This document shows, piece after piece, positions 17,009-24,523 of a stretch of DNA of 59,948 nucleotides; within the stretch, counting starts at the first letter, position 1; the number at the start of each line of letters is the position of its first letter. This DNA is from Pseudoselenomonas ruminantium. GTDB lineage: Bacteria; Bacillota; Negativicutes; Selenomonadales; Selenomonadaceae. The stretch covers positions 1 through 59,948 of the forward strand of contig SVBX01000021.1 in NCBI GenBank assembly GCA_015058655.1. Direction: 5' to 3'. A model generated the notes under the pieces. It saw only the letters and a program-made list of their open reading frames with translations. It was not told where the DNA came from and searched no databases. Position numbers and translations under genes: made by a program.

Positions 17009-17189
17009 ATGGTTAGGAAAACGTTGGCAGCGTTGACAGCGATAGTAGGCATTTGTGCATTAGGGGGGGCAGACGTCCGATTGTTTAGTTGAGTTATCCA
17101 CAAGTGTGGTGGAGGCAAAAGCTACATTATCGGCGGCTGACCGGGAGATGAAACGGTACAAGGATCACAAGCGTACAACGAAGAATTAA
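17009..17189 (+). pseudogene. Small secreted-peptide gene, frameshifted at a G7 run
   Basis: A GGGAGG ribosome binding site precedes ATG at 17009 and a signal-peptide-like start (MVRKTLAALTAIVGICALGG). A run of seven G (17063-17069) is followed by a stop at 17090-17092 in this frame. In the next frame an open reading continues to 17189 and ends KRYKDHKRTTKN. With six G the whole would be a single 59-residue exported peptide. The remainder is Lys/Arg-rich. No family is recognised. It may be a dead gene, a sequencing error, or a slippage-switched gene. Confidence 0.45.
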
Positions 17190-17283
17190 GCACTTATTGC
17201 AATTTTGGCCGAAAAGTGCTAATATTTGACATAGAAAGAGTGCTACCGATAGACGGTCAGCCCTCAGCTAGATTGGAATAAGA

Positions 17284-17325
17284 ATTGCCGCCCTAGTATT
17301 GGAGCACTCAGGCGGCTTTTCTTAT
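17284..17325 (+). terminator. Possible terminator
   Basis: GCCGCC and GGCGGC arms with a 19-base loop are followed by TTTTCTT. It may end transcripts from the mntA-hepT region. The interval 17190-17470 otherwise shows no gene. Confidence 0.5.
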
Positions 17326-17472
17326 GCCTTGATTGCGACTATTATGAGAAGCGTCAGAAAAACTAACGTATAAAAATCATATTTCGTCATATGGCATGCC
17401 CCCTCTCGAGGGCTAAGAATCGACCGCCTACCGTTTTGGTAGCACCTTGGTTAGTATAGCATACAGTGTTTT

Positions 17473-17610
17473 ATAAGGCCATTGTTCCAGTTTTGCCGTA
17501 GGCAAAACCTCCTCTTGGCCTTTCAACGAGGCGGGAGATATTAACTCGCCGCCTGTTAGTAGTTTGCCGCCCCCACTATGGAAGTGGGGGACATCTTGTA
17601 CTCGTTATAT
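17473..17610. repeat. Multi-hairpin dispersed repeat, copy 2 (uninterrupted)
   Basis: The order is AAGGCCA...TGGCCTTT enclosing GGTTTTGCC/GGCAAAACC-like arms, then a GGCGGGAG-containing hairpin, then CCCCCACT-ATGGA-AGTGGGGG (17570-17590) and ACATCTTGTACTCGTTATA. It is the same layout as at 33390-33720 but its last palindrome carries no inserted element. It therefore represents the empty state of the insertion site. Confidence 0.75.
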
Positions 17611-17648
17611 GTCTAATAGTTGGAAAATTCTGCTATGGAGGTTTTACT

Positions 17649-19028
17649 ATGCTTTTAGGAGCCATTGCCGTACCCCATCCGCCCCTTATCATCCCCGAAG
17701 TGGGCCAGGGGCAGGAGAAGGGGATTCAGTCTACTATTGATGCTTACCGTGAGGCAGCGAAGTGGGTGGTGGAGAAGGAACCGGAAACTGTGGTTATCAC
17801 CAGCCCCCACAGTGTCATGTATGGGGATTATTTTCACATTTCTCCGGGGGAGGGAGCTGAAGGGGATTTTGGCAATTTCCGCGCCCCGGAGGTTAAAGTC
17901 ACAGCAGAATATGATGCGGCCTTCCGCAAGCAGCTCTGCGCTCTGGCGGACAAGGAGGACTTTCCTGCGGGAGTCATGGGGGAGAAGAATCCTGCCCTTG
18001 ACCATGCCACGCTTATACCCCTGCACTTCTTGCAAGCAGCGGGCTTCAAGGGGAAAGTCGTCCGCATTGGCCTTTCGGGGCTTTCCCGCCGTCATCACTA
18101 CCATCTGGGGCAGATGATTGCCCAGACGGCGCGGCTGCTCAAGCGGCCTACGGTGCTGGTGGCCAGCGGGGATTTGTCCCACAAGCTTTTGGCCGAGGGG
18201 CCTTATGGCTTTGACCCTGCCGGGCCTGTCTTTGATGAGCGCATGCAGGAGTGTTTCCGTGACGGTGACTTCCTGAAACTGCTCTCAACCCCAAATGCTA
18301 TGGCAGATAGCGCGGCAGAGTGCGGCCTGCGCTCCTTCTGGATCATGGCGGGGGCTATGGACAGGCGGAAGGTGACTTCACGCCTGCTGGCTTACGAAGG
18401 GCCTTTTGGCGTGGGCTACGGCACAGCTATCTTCGAGCCGGGGGAGAGGGACGAAGGGCGTGCCATTCTTGACATCTATGAGCAAGAGCAGCGGGAGCAG
18501 ATTGCGAACTTGCGGGCCAGGGAGGACGCCCATCTGGCGCTGGCTCGCGCTTCTTTGGAGCATTTCGTGAAGCGCCATGAGTACCTGCCTGTGCCTGCGG
18601 ATTTGCCTCCAGCCTTGCAGGGCCGTCATGGGGCCTTTGTATCCATCAAGAAGGACGGGGCGTTGCGGGGGTGCATCGGCACTTTCCTGCCTACTAGAGA
18701 CAATCTGGCCCAGGAGATCATCTACAACGCCGTCAGCGCCGGTTTGAATGACCCGCGATTTTCCCAGGTGACGGAGGAAGAACTCGCGGAACTGGTATAT
18801 GATGTGGATGTGCTGACGGAGCCTGAGCCCATCGACAGCCCCGCGAAGCTGGATGCGCATCGCTATGGGGTGATAGTGCAGGCAGGCAACCGCAGGGGGC
18901 TCCTGCTGCCGGACCTGGAGGGGGTGGACACGGTGGAGCAGCAGATTTCCATTGCCCGCCGCAAGGGAAATATCGGGGAAAAGGAAAAGGTGCAGCTCTA
19001 CCGTTTTGAAGTGGAAAGGCATGTGTGA
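17649..19028 (+). CDS. AmmeMemoRadiSam system protein: MEMO/LigB-like domain fused to AMMECR1
   Basis: This 459-residue fusion has a GGAGG ribosome binding site. Residues 1-265 are a class III extradiol dioxygenase-like (MEMO) domain: AIAVPHPPLIIPEVG, VITSPHSV, DHATLIPLHFL and VASGDLSHKL carry the His residues expected around the metal site. Residues 285-459 are an AMMECR1 domain with GAFVSIKKDGALRGCIGTF and LNDPRFSQVTEEEL. In many bacteria and archaea MEMO, AMMECR1 and a radical SAM protein occur together; their joint reaction is not established. Here MEMO and AMMECR1 are one chain, and the radical SAM gene follows after 15 bases, so a shared function is likely. Both are probably cytoplasmic. 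Confidence 0.93.
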   Translation: MLLGAIAVPHPPLIIPEVGQGQEKGIQSTIDAYREAAKWVVEKEPETVVITSPHSVMYGDYFHISPGEGAEGDFGNFRAPEVKVTAEYDAAFRKQLCALADKEDFPAGVMGEKNPALDHATLIPLHFLQAAGFKGKVVRIGLSGLSRRHHYHLGQMIAQTARLLKRPTVLVASGDLSHKLLAEGPYGFDPAGPVFDERMQECFRDGDFLKLLSTPNAMADSAAECGLRSFWIMAGAMDRRKVTSRLLAYEGPFGVGYGTAIFEPGERDEGRAILDIYEQEQREQIANLRAREDAHLALARASLEHFVKRHEYLPVPADLPPALQGRHGAFVSIKKDGALRGCIGTFLPTRDNLAQEIIYNAVSAGLNDPRFSQVTEEELAELVYDVDVLTEPEPIDSPAKLDAHRYGVIVQAGNRRGLLLPDLEGVDTVEQQISIARRKGNIGEKEKVQLYRFEVERHV

Positions 19029-19043
19029 AGCGGGGGGATATAG

Positions 19044-19907
19044 ATGGAAGGGAAAATAACCTGTCCTTTTTGCCATCACGCCTGTGAAATGGCAGAGGGG
19101 GAGACTGGCTTTTGCAGGACGCGGAGCGTACGGGAGGGGCGGCTGGTCAGCCTTTCTTACGGCCTTTTGACTTCCGTGGCCCTTGATCCTATTGAGAAGA
19201 AGCCACTTTACCATTTCTATCCCGGCAGCCGCATACTGTCTGTGGGGAGCTTTGGCTGCAACCTCGCATGTCCTTTCTGCCAGAACCACAGCATTTCCCA
19301 GGCGGGAGAAGGGGATTTGTGCTTGGCGGAGGGGGAAAGGGGGCTGAGGGCCTATCATCTGCCGCCTGAAGAACTGCTGGACCTGGCTCTTGATACCAAA
19401 GAAAAGCATGGCAATATTGGAGTGGCCTTTACCTACAATGAGCCTCTGATGAACTATGAATATGTGCGGGATAGTGCAAGACTGCTGCAAGAAGCGGGAC
19501 TGAAGACCGTCCTGGTGACCAACGGGGAGCTGGCGCCGGCTCCTTTCAGGAAACTGCTGCCCCTGATAGATGCCCTGAATATCGACCTCAAGGGCTTTGC
19601 CCCGGAGTTTTATCAGTGGGTGGGGGGCGTCCTGGAGGAAGTGAAGGAAAATATCCGCGCTGCCTATAAGGCCGGCTGCCATGTGGAAGTAACCACGCTG
19701 GTGATACCGGGAAAGAACGACAGCCCGGAGGAAATGGAGCAGGAAGCTGCCTGGCTTGGGGAATTGTCCCCGGAAATCCCCCTGCACCTTTCCCGCTATT
19801 TCCCCCGCTTCCAGGTGGATATCCCGCCTACGCCCAGGGAAACTCTGGAGAGGCTGCAGGCCATTGCCCTGCGGTATTTGCGTCATGTGCATTTGGGAAA
19901 TATCTGA
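19044..19907 (+). CDS. amrS: AmmeMemoRadiSam system radical SAM enzyme
   Basis: The 287-residue protein carries the radical SAM cluster motif CNLACPFC (CX3CX2C, about residues 73-80) after the typical lead-in PLYHFYPGSRILSVGSFG. An N-terminal CPFCHHAC-EMAEGETGFC segment could bind a further metal ion or cluster. Downstream are GVAFTYNEPLMNYE, TNGELAPAPF and IDLKGF, which resemble pyruvate formate-lyase activating enzymes. The family generates a 5'-deoxyadenosyl radical from S-adenosylmethionine; the substrate in this system is unknown. It lies 15 bases after the MEMO-AMMECR1 fusion gene and surely shares its transcript. Confidence 0.93.
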   Translation: MEGKITCPFCHHACEMAEGETGFCRTRSVREGRLVSLSYGLLTSVALDPIEKKPLYHFYPGSRILSVGSFGCNLACPFCQNHSISQAGEGDLCLAEGERGLRAYHLPPEELLDLALDTKEKHGNIGVAFTYNEPLMNYEYVRDSARLLQEAGLKTVLVTNGELAPAPFRKLLPLIDALNIDLKGFAPEFYQWVGGVLEEVKENIRAAYKAGCHVEVTTLVIPGKNDSPEEMEQEAAWLGELSPEIPLHLSRYFPRFQVDIPPTPRETLERLQAIALRYLRHVHLGNI

Positions 19908-19923
19908 TTTGGTGTATAATAGT

Positions 19924-19957
19924 GTACCGTCTCGTTCTCATATGAACGAGGCGGTAC
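19924..19957 (+). other. Perfect hairpin between amrS and thrE
   Basis: GTACCGTCTCGTTC and GAACGAGGCGGTAC pair over 14 bp with one G-T pair around a 6-base loop. There is no T run, so it is not a classical intrinsic terminator. It could stabilise mRNA ends or be a remnant of a dispersed repeat, since it shares the AACGAGGCGG word with the multi-hairpin repeats. Confidence 0.6.
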
Positions 19958-20001
19958 ATTAGTTTGGGCGTTTTTGGAAAATATAGCATGGAGGTTTTAT
20001 T

Positions 20002-21327
20002 TTGGCGGAAGGAAACAATTCGGTGGACTGTCTGCAGGAGCCTTTTTCCCGCATCGGCTACAAGATGCATCTGCTCTTGCAGGTGGGCAAGGCCTTGATG
20101 GAGAGCGGGGCAGATACGGACAGGACAGTGCGGGATATGAAGCGGGCGGCAGCCTATATGGGCATTCCCCCGGAGCGCATTCACCAGCACACCATGTACA
20201 CTACCCTGATGCTGAATGTGAATGATGATGAGCATAGCTATACTGAGTTTTGCAAGTGCAAGAACCACGGGGTGAACATGACTACGCTTTCGGCGGTGTC
20301 TAAGCTCACCTGGAAGGCCCTGGCCCGCAACTATACCCTGGAGAGCTTCGAGCGGCATATCATGCGCATCAAGGGTATTCCCAAGGAATATGCGGTATGG
20401 CAGACGGCCCTGGGGGCGGGGGCGGCCTGCGGCGGGTTCTGCGTGCTCTTTGGGGGCAGCCTGCTGGATTTCTTTATCACGGCTGTCTGCGCCTGTTTTG
20501 GCTTTTATGTGCGGCGGCTTTGCAATGCCTATGCCTTCAACCACTATGCTGCCATTGCCATCACTTCCTTTGTGACTACCATGCTGACCTGGGCTACCCA
20601 GTTCCCGTTGGGGGAATTGCATTGGCATCCCCTGATTGCCTGCACCCTGTTTTTGGTGCCGGGCATACCTCTTATCAATGCCATAGATGATTTTTTGAAT
20701 AACTACATCGTGTCCGGCCTCACCAGGGCTATCTACACCTTGCTGGTGGTGGGCAGCATGACCTTCGGCATTGTGCTGGCCATCCGCCTGGGGCATGTGG
20801 CAGATTTCACGGAGGTGAGCCTTTCACCCCACAGCATCTATCTGGCACAGGCCGTAGCTGCCGCTATTTCCGCCATGGGCTTTTCCATCATCTTCAACAT
20901 TCCCCGGCGGCTGCTGCCGGTGGTGGGAGTAGGGGGCATCATCACCGTGATGCTCAGGAATTTCTGCGTTATGGAACTTGGCACCTCCCAGGCTTTTGGT
21001 TCCTTTCTGGGGGCGGCTACGGTGGGGCTGCTGGCTTTGAAGGCCATCCATACCTTCCACACCCCCAATGTGGTGCTCACCATCCCTTCTGCTATTCCCA
21101 TGATACCGGGGGTGCTGCTCTATCGCTTGCTCTTTGCCCTGCTGAATATCTCCACCATCACCCCGGCTGCTCTGCTGGACGGCATCAGGAGCGGGGTGGA
21201 GGCCATTATCATCATCATTGGCATTGCCGTGGGGGTGGCGATTCCTAATATCTTCAATCACCGCCATATCGAGAAGGTCAAGCAGAAGCGGGTGGCAAGG
21301 CTGCTGGCTCTGCGGGACGAGGATTGA
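20002..21327 (+). CDS. thrE: ThrE-family threonine/serine exporter (fused two-part form)
   Basis: The 441-residue protein starts with TTG after TGGAGG. An N-terminal soluble region (about 1-130) of the DUF1212 type ends in SFERHIMRIKGIPKEYAVWQ. About ten hydrophobic segments follow, in two blocks: the DUF1212 membrane part (135-270) and the C-terminal ThrE_2-like part (275-420, with FNIPRRLLPVVGVGGIITVM and PSAIPMIPGVLLYR). In Corynebacterium ThrE exports threonine and serine; the substrate here is inferred from family. The last 29 bases of the gene and stop are repeated almost exactly at 22745-22773, so the original gene end was probably displaced by an insertion. Confidence 0.9.
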   Translation: MAEGNNSVDCLQEPFSRIGYKMHLLLQVGKALMESGADTDRTVRDMKRAAAYMGIPPERIHQHTMYTTLMLNVNDDEHSYTEFCKCKNHGVNMTTLSAVSKLTWKALARNYTLESFERHIMRIKGIPKEYAVWQTALGAGAACGGFCVLFGGSLLDFFITAVCACFGFYVRRLCNAYAFNHYAAIAITSFVTTMLTWATQFPLGELHWHPLIACTLFLVPGIPLINAIDDFLNNYIVSGLTRAIYTLLVVGSMTFGIVLAIRLGHVADFTEVSLSPHSIYLAQAVAAAISAMGFSIIFNIPRRLLPVVGVGGIITVMLRNFCVMELGTSQAFGSFLGAATVGLLALKAIHTFHTPNVVLTIPSAIPMIPGVLLYRLLFALLNISTITPAALLDGIRSGVEAIIIIIGIAVGVAIPNIFNHRHIEKVKQKRVARLLALRDED

Positions 21328-21355
21328 ATCTACATCTTCAACAGTTTAAAAAGTC

Positions 21356-21403
21356 AAAAATCCCGCTAGTGCCTTATTGATAGGGCGTTGGCGGGGTTTT
21401 GGG
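21356..21403 (+). terminator. Terminator after thrE
   Basis: Inverted CCCGC...GCGGG and GTGCC/GGGC arms are followed by GGGGTTTTGGG. It belongs to the inserted segment rather than to the original thrE end, as judged from the duplicated gene end and second terminator at 22775. Confidence 0.7.
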
Positions 21404-21600
21404 TTGTTTGAAAATGTTGTTTGTGAAAGCTGCTATAAATTTTTGGTTTCTTAAAATGTCTTTCGATAGAGAACTCCTGCTTGACGGGGGGGGACAATGC
21501 TTTATAATTAACAGTATATTCATAATCTAAATTGATTTCTATTAAAATAGTAGCAAGCAAGAAGTGCTTGTAGCATTTTTCAAATAAGGGGGAATATATA

Positions 21601-22062
21601 TTGGATTGCGTTGAATTGCCTGAAGATGTGGAAAAGATGATTAAAGAAAAAGCAAAGCTGGAGAGATTAAAGGGCTATCATGCTCAGTATTATCCTGCTG
21701 TGGCGGTATTGGCTGCATTTTTGGCGATAGGATGTACAGCTTTAATTGCGCAGAACAGCCCTGATATACATGTATATATCAACGGTACTGACATTGCTAA
21801 AAGTTATGTAACAGGTGATGGATGTATATCTACTATCATAACTGCATTTGCAGTTATGATACTGATTATAACTATTGCTGCATGTTTCAAGGTAAAATAT
21901 GATATTAAAAAAAATACTAACGAAATAGAGGTTCAAGCCCAAAAAGTATATAAGCTGGAATACCTCATTGCTCATCCTGAATTTGAAGGTGGTGATAAAG
22001 AAAAAACTTCTAAAAGAGCATCAGATGAGGAAGAAACAGATGTAAAAGAGGAGGATAAATGA
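21601..22062 (+). CDS. Hypothetical two-TM membrane protein
   Basis: The 153-residue protein starts with TTG after AAGGGGGA. Two hydrophobic segments are clear: YYPAVAVLAAFLAIGCTALI (about 32-51) and IITAFAVMILIITIAACF (about 80-97), with a short loop between them that is probably extracytoplasmic. The C-terminal third is charged (HPEFEGGDKEKTSKRASDEE). No family is recognised. The gene is A+T-rich compared with all neighbours and overlaps the next gene by ATGA, so the two work as a unit. They lie inside the segment bounded by the duplicated thrE end. Confidence 0.7.
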   Translation: MDCVELPEDVEKMIKEKAKLERLKGYHAQYYPAVAVLAAFLAIGCTALIAQNSPDIHVYINGTDIAKSYVTGDGCISTIITAFAVMILIITIAACFKVKYDIKKNTNEIEVQAQKVYKLEYLIAHPEFEGGDKEKTSKRASDEEETDVKEEDK

Positions 22063-22658
22063 GAATGAAGAAATTCCTAATCAGAAGCATGGTGATGACC
22101 ATGTTGTTCACTTTCGTTTTTGCGTTTTCAGCTACCGCCGTCGATGCCTACGGTAAACCTGCTGAAATATTGGTTTCTAGGCCAATATTGGGTGAGAATG
22201 ATCCTAATGTTTTCCAAATCATAGCACCGAAAACTGATGCTATATTACCCCCTGATTGTCTTGGAAAATATGCTTATGGCGCTCTCAATCATGGTATATT
22301 TGATCCCGGTTGGTTTGACACTAACTTCGATTATGATGCAGTCAATCAAAAGTTTATCTTTTATTCGGGAGATACGGTTGATCATACGATAGAATTTATT
22401 GACAAAGACACTTTTATTTGGGAAGAAGACCCTGTTTATCAAGGAAGTGTCCTGGAGGGAGTCTATCATTACGACCAAGAGAGTGGATTGTATCTAAATG
22501 CTAATAATATTGACTGGACAAGTGTAGATTATCGCATATTTTGGGATTTTCTTGTGAAGTATGGTTACGCCGATGGATATACAGGCAAAGTGATGCCGGA
22601 AATGAAGGATAAGCCCCGTAAGCCAAGTGAACCTATGCATGATGATGTAATTTATTAA
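22059..22658 (+). CDS. Hypothetical exported protein
   Basis: The 199-residue protein begins with a good signal peptide (MRMKKFLIRSMVMTMLFTF, then a small-residue cleavage region SATAVDA). The mature part is acidic and aromatic (FDPGWFDTNFDYDAVNQKF, DTFIWEEDPVYQGSVLEGVY) with no cysteine and no recognisable motif. The ATG overlaps the stop of the preceding membrane-protein gene. A+T content is high as in its partner. The pair could be a membrane protein with an exported partner, but no function can be assigned. Confidence 0.7.
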   Translation: MRMKKFLIRSMVMTMLFTFVFAFSATAVDAYGKPAEILVSRPILGENDPNVFQIIAPKTDAILPPDCLGKYAYGALNHGIFDPGWFDTNFDYDAVNQKFIFYSGDTVDHTIEFIDKDTFIWEEDPVYQGSVLEGVYHYDQESGLYLNANNIDWTSVDYRIFWDFLVKYGYADGYTGKVMPEMKDKPRKPSEPMHDDVIY

Positions 22659-22744
22659 AACATTTGTCGTACTATTGGCCGACTTCTTATTGGGCTCCCA
22701 ATAAGGAGTTACTGCATATAGACAAAAATCTTCGTTCGGTCAGA

Positions 22745-22773
22745 CTGCTGGCCCTGCGGGACGAGGATTGAAT
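22745..22773 (+). repeat. thrE: Duplicate of the thrE 3' end
   Basis: 28 of 29 bases match 21301-21329 (CTGCTGGC, CTGCGGGACGAGGATTGAAT), including the stop codon of thrE. A strong terminator follows directly. It is most simply read as the original end of thrE, left behind when the 1.4-kb segment 21330-22744 was inserted together with a replacement gene end. A perfect palindrome CTTATTGGG/CCCAATAAG lies at 22686-22705 near the right border. Confidence 0.75.
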
Positions 22774-22774
22774 T

Positions 22775-22806
22775 TGGGAGGCTCTGCGAGAGCCTCCCTT
22801 CTTTTT
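22775..22806 (+). terminator. Terminator, probably the original thrE terminator
   Basis: GGGAGGCTCT and AGAGCCTCCC arms with a 3-base loop and TTCTTTTT. It follows the duplicated thrE end directly. Confidence 0.92.
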
Positions 22807-22834
22807 ACCTTGATAGTAAACGATTAACAAATTA

Positions 22835-22863
22835 TTGACAAAGCAATCGGGAAGGAGTAAAGT
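22835..22863 (+). promoter_or_regulatory. Possible galM promoter
   Basis: TTGACA (22835-22840), 17 bases, TAAAGT (22858-22863), about 80 bases before galM. The -10 box is imperfect. Confidence 0.45.
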
Positions 22864-22943
22864 TGAATTGGATGAAATGGTAGAGAATTGACTAAAATAG
22901 AGGTCGATTCATAGCAAATAAGTTCTTTCCCGGAGGGATTACT

Positions 22944-24077
22944 ATGGCAGAAATCAGAAAAGAATCTTTCGGCAAGCTTTCGGATGGGCGTGAGGTGTTC
23001 CTTTTCACCCTGCGCAATACCAAGGGGACGGAGGTGAAGGTCACTTCTTACGGCGCACGCTTGGTGAGCTATATCGTGCGGGACAAGGACTTCAAGAAGC
23101 GGGATATCGTCCTGGGCTATGACAGTGCCGAAGCATATGAGAAGGATACCACCAGCATGGGCGGCGTGGTGGGCCGCCATGCCAACCGCATCGCCGGGGG
23201 CAAGGCGGTGATAAATGGCAAGGAGTACCAGCTGGAGCTGAACACCGGCTCCCAGAAGCAGAACCATATCCACGGCGGCTTCAAGGGCTTCCATCTGAAT
23301 CTCTGGGACTATGAAGAAGTTTTTGAGGGCGTGAAGTTCACCTATCATGCCAAGGATGGGGAGGGCGGCTATCCCGGCAATATGACCGTGACGGCTCTCT
23401 ATTCCCTGTCCAATGACAATGAGCTTTCCATCAAGTACGAGGCGGAGAGCGATGCAGATACCATCTGCAACCTCACTAACCATGCCTACTTCAATCTGGA
23501 CGGCTATGAGGCAGGCACCGAGGCGGCCATGAAGCAGAAGATGCAGATTTTCGCCGACAGCTACACCTGGGCTGATGCCGAGTCCCTGCCGGATGGCCGC
23601 ATCCTGCCCGTGGAGGGGACACCCATGGATCTCAGGCAGCCTACTCCCATCGGAGAGCACATTGACGATGATTTCGACGAGCTGCAGATGGGCCATGGCT
23701 ATGACCACAACTGGGTGCTGCGGGATGTGCCGGTAGAGATTGAAATGAAGCCCGGCATGTTCGGCTTTGACCCCACCTGCCCCATCGACTACAATGCAGG
23801 GGGACTCAAGAAGGCTGCCTATGTGGAGTCCGAGGAAAGCGGCCTGGCCATGACCTGCTACACCACCCTCCCCGGCATGCAGTTCTACAGCGGCAACTTC
23901 CTCAAGGGCGACCTGGCCGGCAAGAATGGTGTCACCTTCCCCCGCCGCAGCGGCTACTGCCTGGAAACCCAGTATTTCCCCAATGCCCTGGCTAATCCCT
24001 CCTTCCCCCAGCCCATTTTGAAGAAGGGTGAGAAATATCAGGCCCAGACCATCTATGTGGTTGAACTTAGGAAATGA
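22944..24077 (+). CDS. galM: Aldose 1-epimerase (mutarotase)
   Basis: The 377-residue protein has CGGAGGG upstream. Conserved GalM features are GGVVGRHANRIAGG (about 73-86), HGGFKGFHLNLWDY with the substrate His, NLTNHAYFNLDG with the catalytic His (about 175-186), GYDHNWVLR, and the C-terminal GYCLETQYFPNALANPSFP containing the catalytic Glu. It interconverts alpha and beta anomers of aldoses such as galactose and glucose, in the cytoplasm. It appears to be a single-gene unit; no other Leloir-pathway gene is adjacent. Confidence 0.96.
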   Translation: MAEIRKESFGKLSDGREVFLFTLRNTKGTEVKVTSYGARLVSYIVRDKDFKKRDIVLGYDSAEAYEKDTTSMGGVVGRHANRIAGGKAVINGKEYQLELNTGSQKQNHIHGGFKGFHLNLWDYEEVFEGVKFTYHAKDGEGGYPGNMTVTALYSLSNDNELSIKYEAESDADTICNLTNHAYFNLDGYEAGTEAAMKQKMQIFADSYTWADAESLPDGRILPVEGTPMDLRQPTPIGEHIDDDFDELQMGHGYDHNWVLRDVPVEIEMKPGMFGFDPTCPIDYNAGGLKKAAYVESEESGLAMTCYTTLPGMQFYSGNFLKGDLAGKNGVTFPRRSGYCLETQYFPNALANPSFPQPILKKGEKYQAQTIYVVELRK

Positions 24078-24094
24078 AATCTTGTCCGGAACTG

Positions 24095-24123
24095 TTGTTT
24101 TTGTAAACAGCAGATGATATAAT
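24095..24123 (+). promoter_or_regulatory. Promoter of the antitoxin-like RNA
   Basis: TTGTTT (24095-24100), 17 bases, TATAAT (24118-24123). Transcription would begin near 24130 and head towards the shared terminator at 24157-24216. Confidence 0.75.
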
Positions 24124-24129
24124 GAAGTA

Positions 24130-24216
24130 TAAAATTCTTCGAGGCGATGTATTTTCGCAACAAAAGAAGCCCCCCAGAGAGTTGCCGCTCTCTATTATGG
24201 GGGGCTCTTTTGTTGC
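24130..24216 (+). ncRNA. Putative antitoxin RNA of a par/Fst-like type I system
   Basis: A short transcript of about 87 nt is predicted from the promoter at 24095 to the bidirectional terminator. Its 5' part, 24132-24156, matches 24303-24327 in 20 of 25 positions (AAATTCTTCGAGG then TATTTTC at the same spacing). The second site overlaps the start of the toxin gene on the opposite strand, so this RNA can base-pair on both sides of the toxin start codon. The five mismatches fall at the start-codon region. This is the layout of antidote RNA II in the enterococcal par system. Confidence 0.65.
24157..24216. terminator. Bidirectional terminator shared by toxin and antitoxin RNAs
   Basis: GCAACAAAAGAAGCCCCCC and GGGGGGCTCTTTTGTTGC arms pair almost fully, with an inner AGAGAG/CTCTCT hairpin. 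Either strand ends in a CTTTTGTTG-type U-rich stretch. The two convergent transcripts would both stop here. Confidence 0.85.
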
Positions 24217-24227
24217 TAGAGGCCAGG

Positions 24228-24320
24228 TTACCGCTTACCTAACCATTTGCGCACCAAATCAGCGATTGCCGTCGCGATAAGGCTTGCCAGAATCGAGAAC
24301 ATAAATTCTTCGAGGGTCAA
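24228..24320 (-). CDS. Fst/Ldr-like type I toxin, 30-residue membrane peptide
   Basis: A 30-residue peptide starts at TTG with a very strong ribosome binding site (GGGAGGAGGTGA). It has an acidic N-terminus (MTLEEF), one hydrophobic helix (FSILASLIATAIADL) and a basic tail (VRKWLGKR). Size and plan fit the Fst/Ldr class of pore-like type I toxins; the sequence match is by layout, not by a known homologue. The mRNA runs towards the shared bidirectional terminator, and the antitoxin-like RNA comes from the other side. The leader CCGCCTC can pair with GGGAGG and hide the ribosome binding site, as in RNA I of par. Confidence 0.7.
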   Translation of the reverse strand: MTLEEFMFSILASLIATAIADLVRKWLGKR

Positions 24321-24360
24321 TATTTTCACCTCCTCCCTTTTGAGGCGGGGCGGCATTTTC

Positions 24361-24384
24361 ATTATACATAGATATATTTATTTT
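24361..24384 (-). promoter_or_regulatory. Promoter of the toxin mRNA
   Basis: On the minus strand TATAAT occupies 24366-24361 with TG just upstream. No good -35 box is seen in the very A+T-rich sequence at 24384-24390. The start would be near 24354, giving a leader of about 35 bases. Confidence 0.5.
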
Positions 24385-24424
24385 AGCCATAAATAAATGA
24401 AATGATATTATTGTGTGAAAATAG

Positions 24425-24453
24425 TGGACAAATTTAGGGCGAAGAGGTAAAAT
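24425..24453 (+). promoter_or_regulatory. Possible sucC promoter
   Basis: TGGACA (24425-24430), 17 bases, TAAAAT (24448-24453). The leader to sucC is about 65 bases and contains a TGGGAT/ATCCCA hairpin. Confidence 0.5.
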
Positions 24454-24523
24454 TTAGGTATGAATTGGGATGGATTGAGATGAAATCCCAGCCTGGAGTT
24501 ACCCATAAGGGAGGCAGTGCTAC

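Noticed and set aside
22059..22658. The exported protein and its membrane partner considered as a toxin-immunity pair.
   Set aside because: The layout is suggestive, but no toxin motif, secretion signal beyond a Sec signal peptide or secretion system is visible, so no function is claimed.
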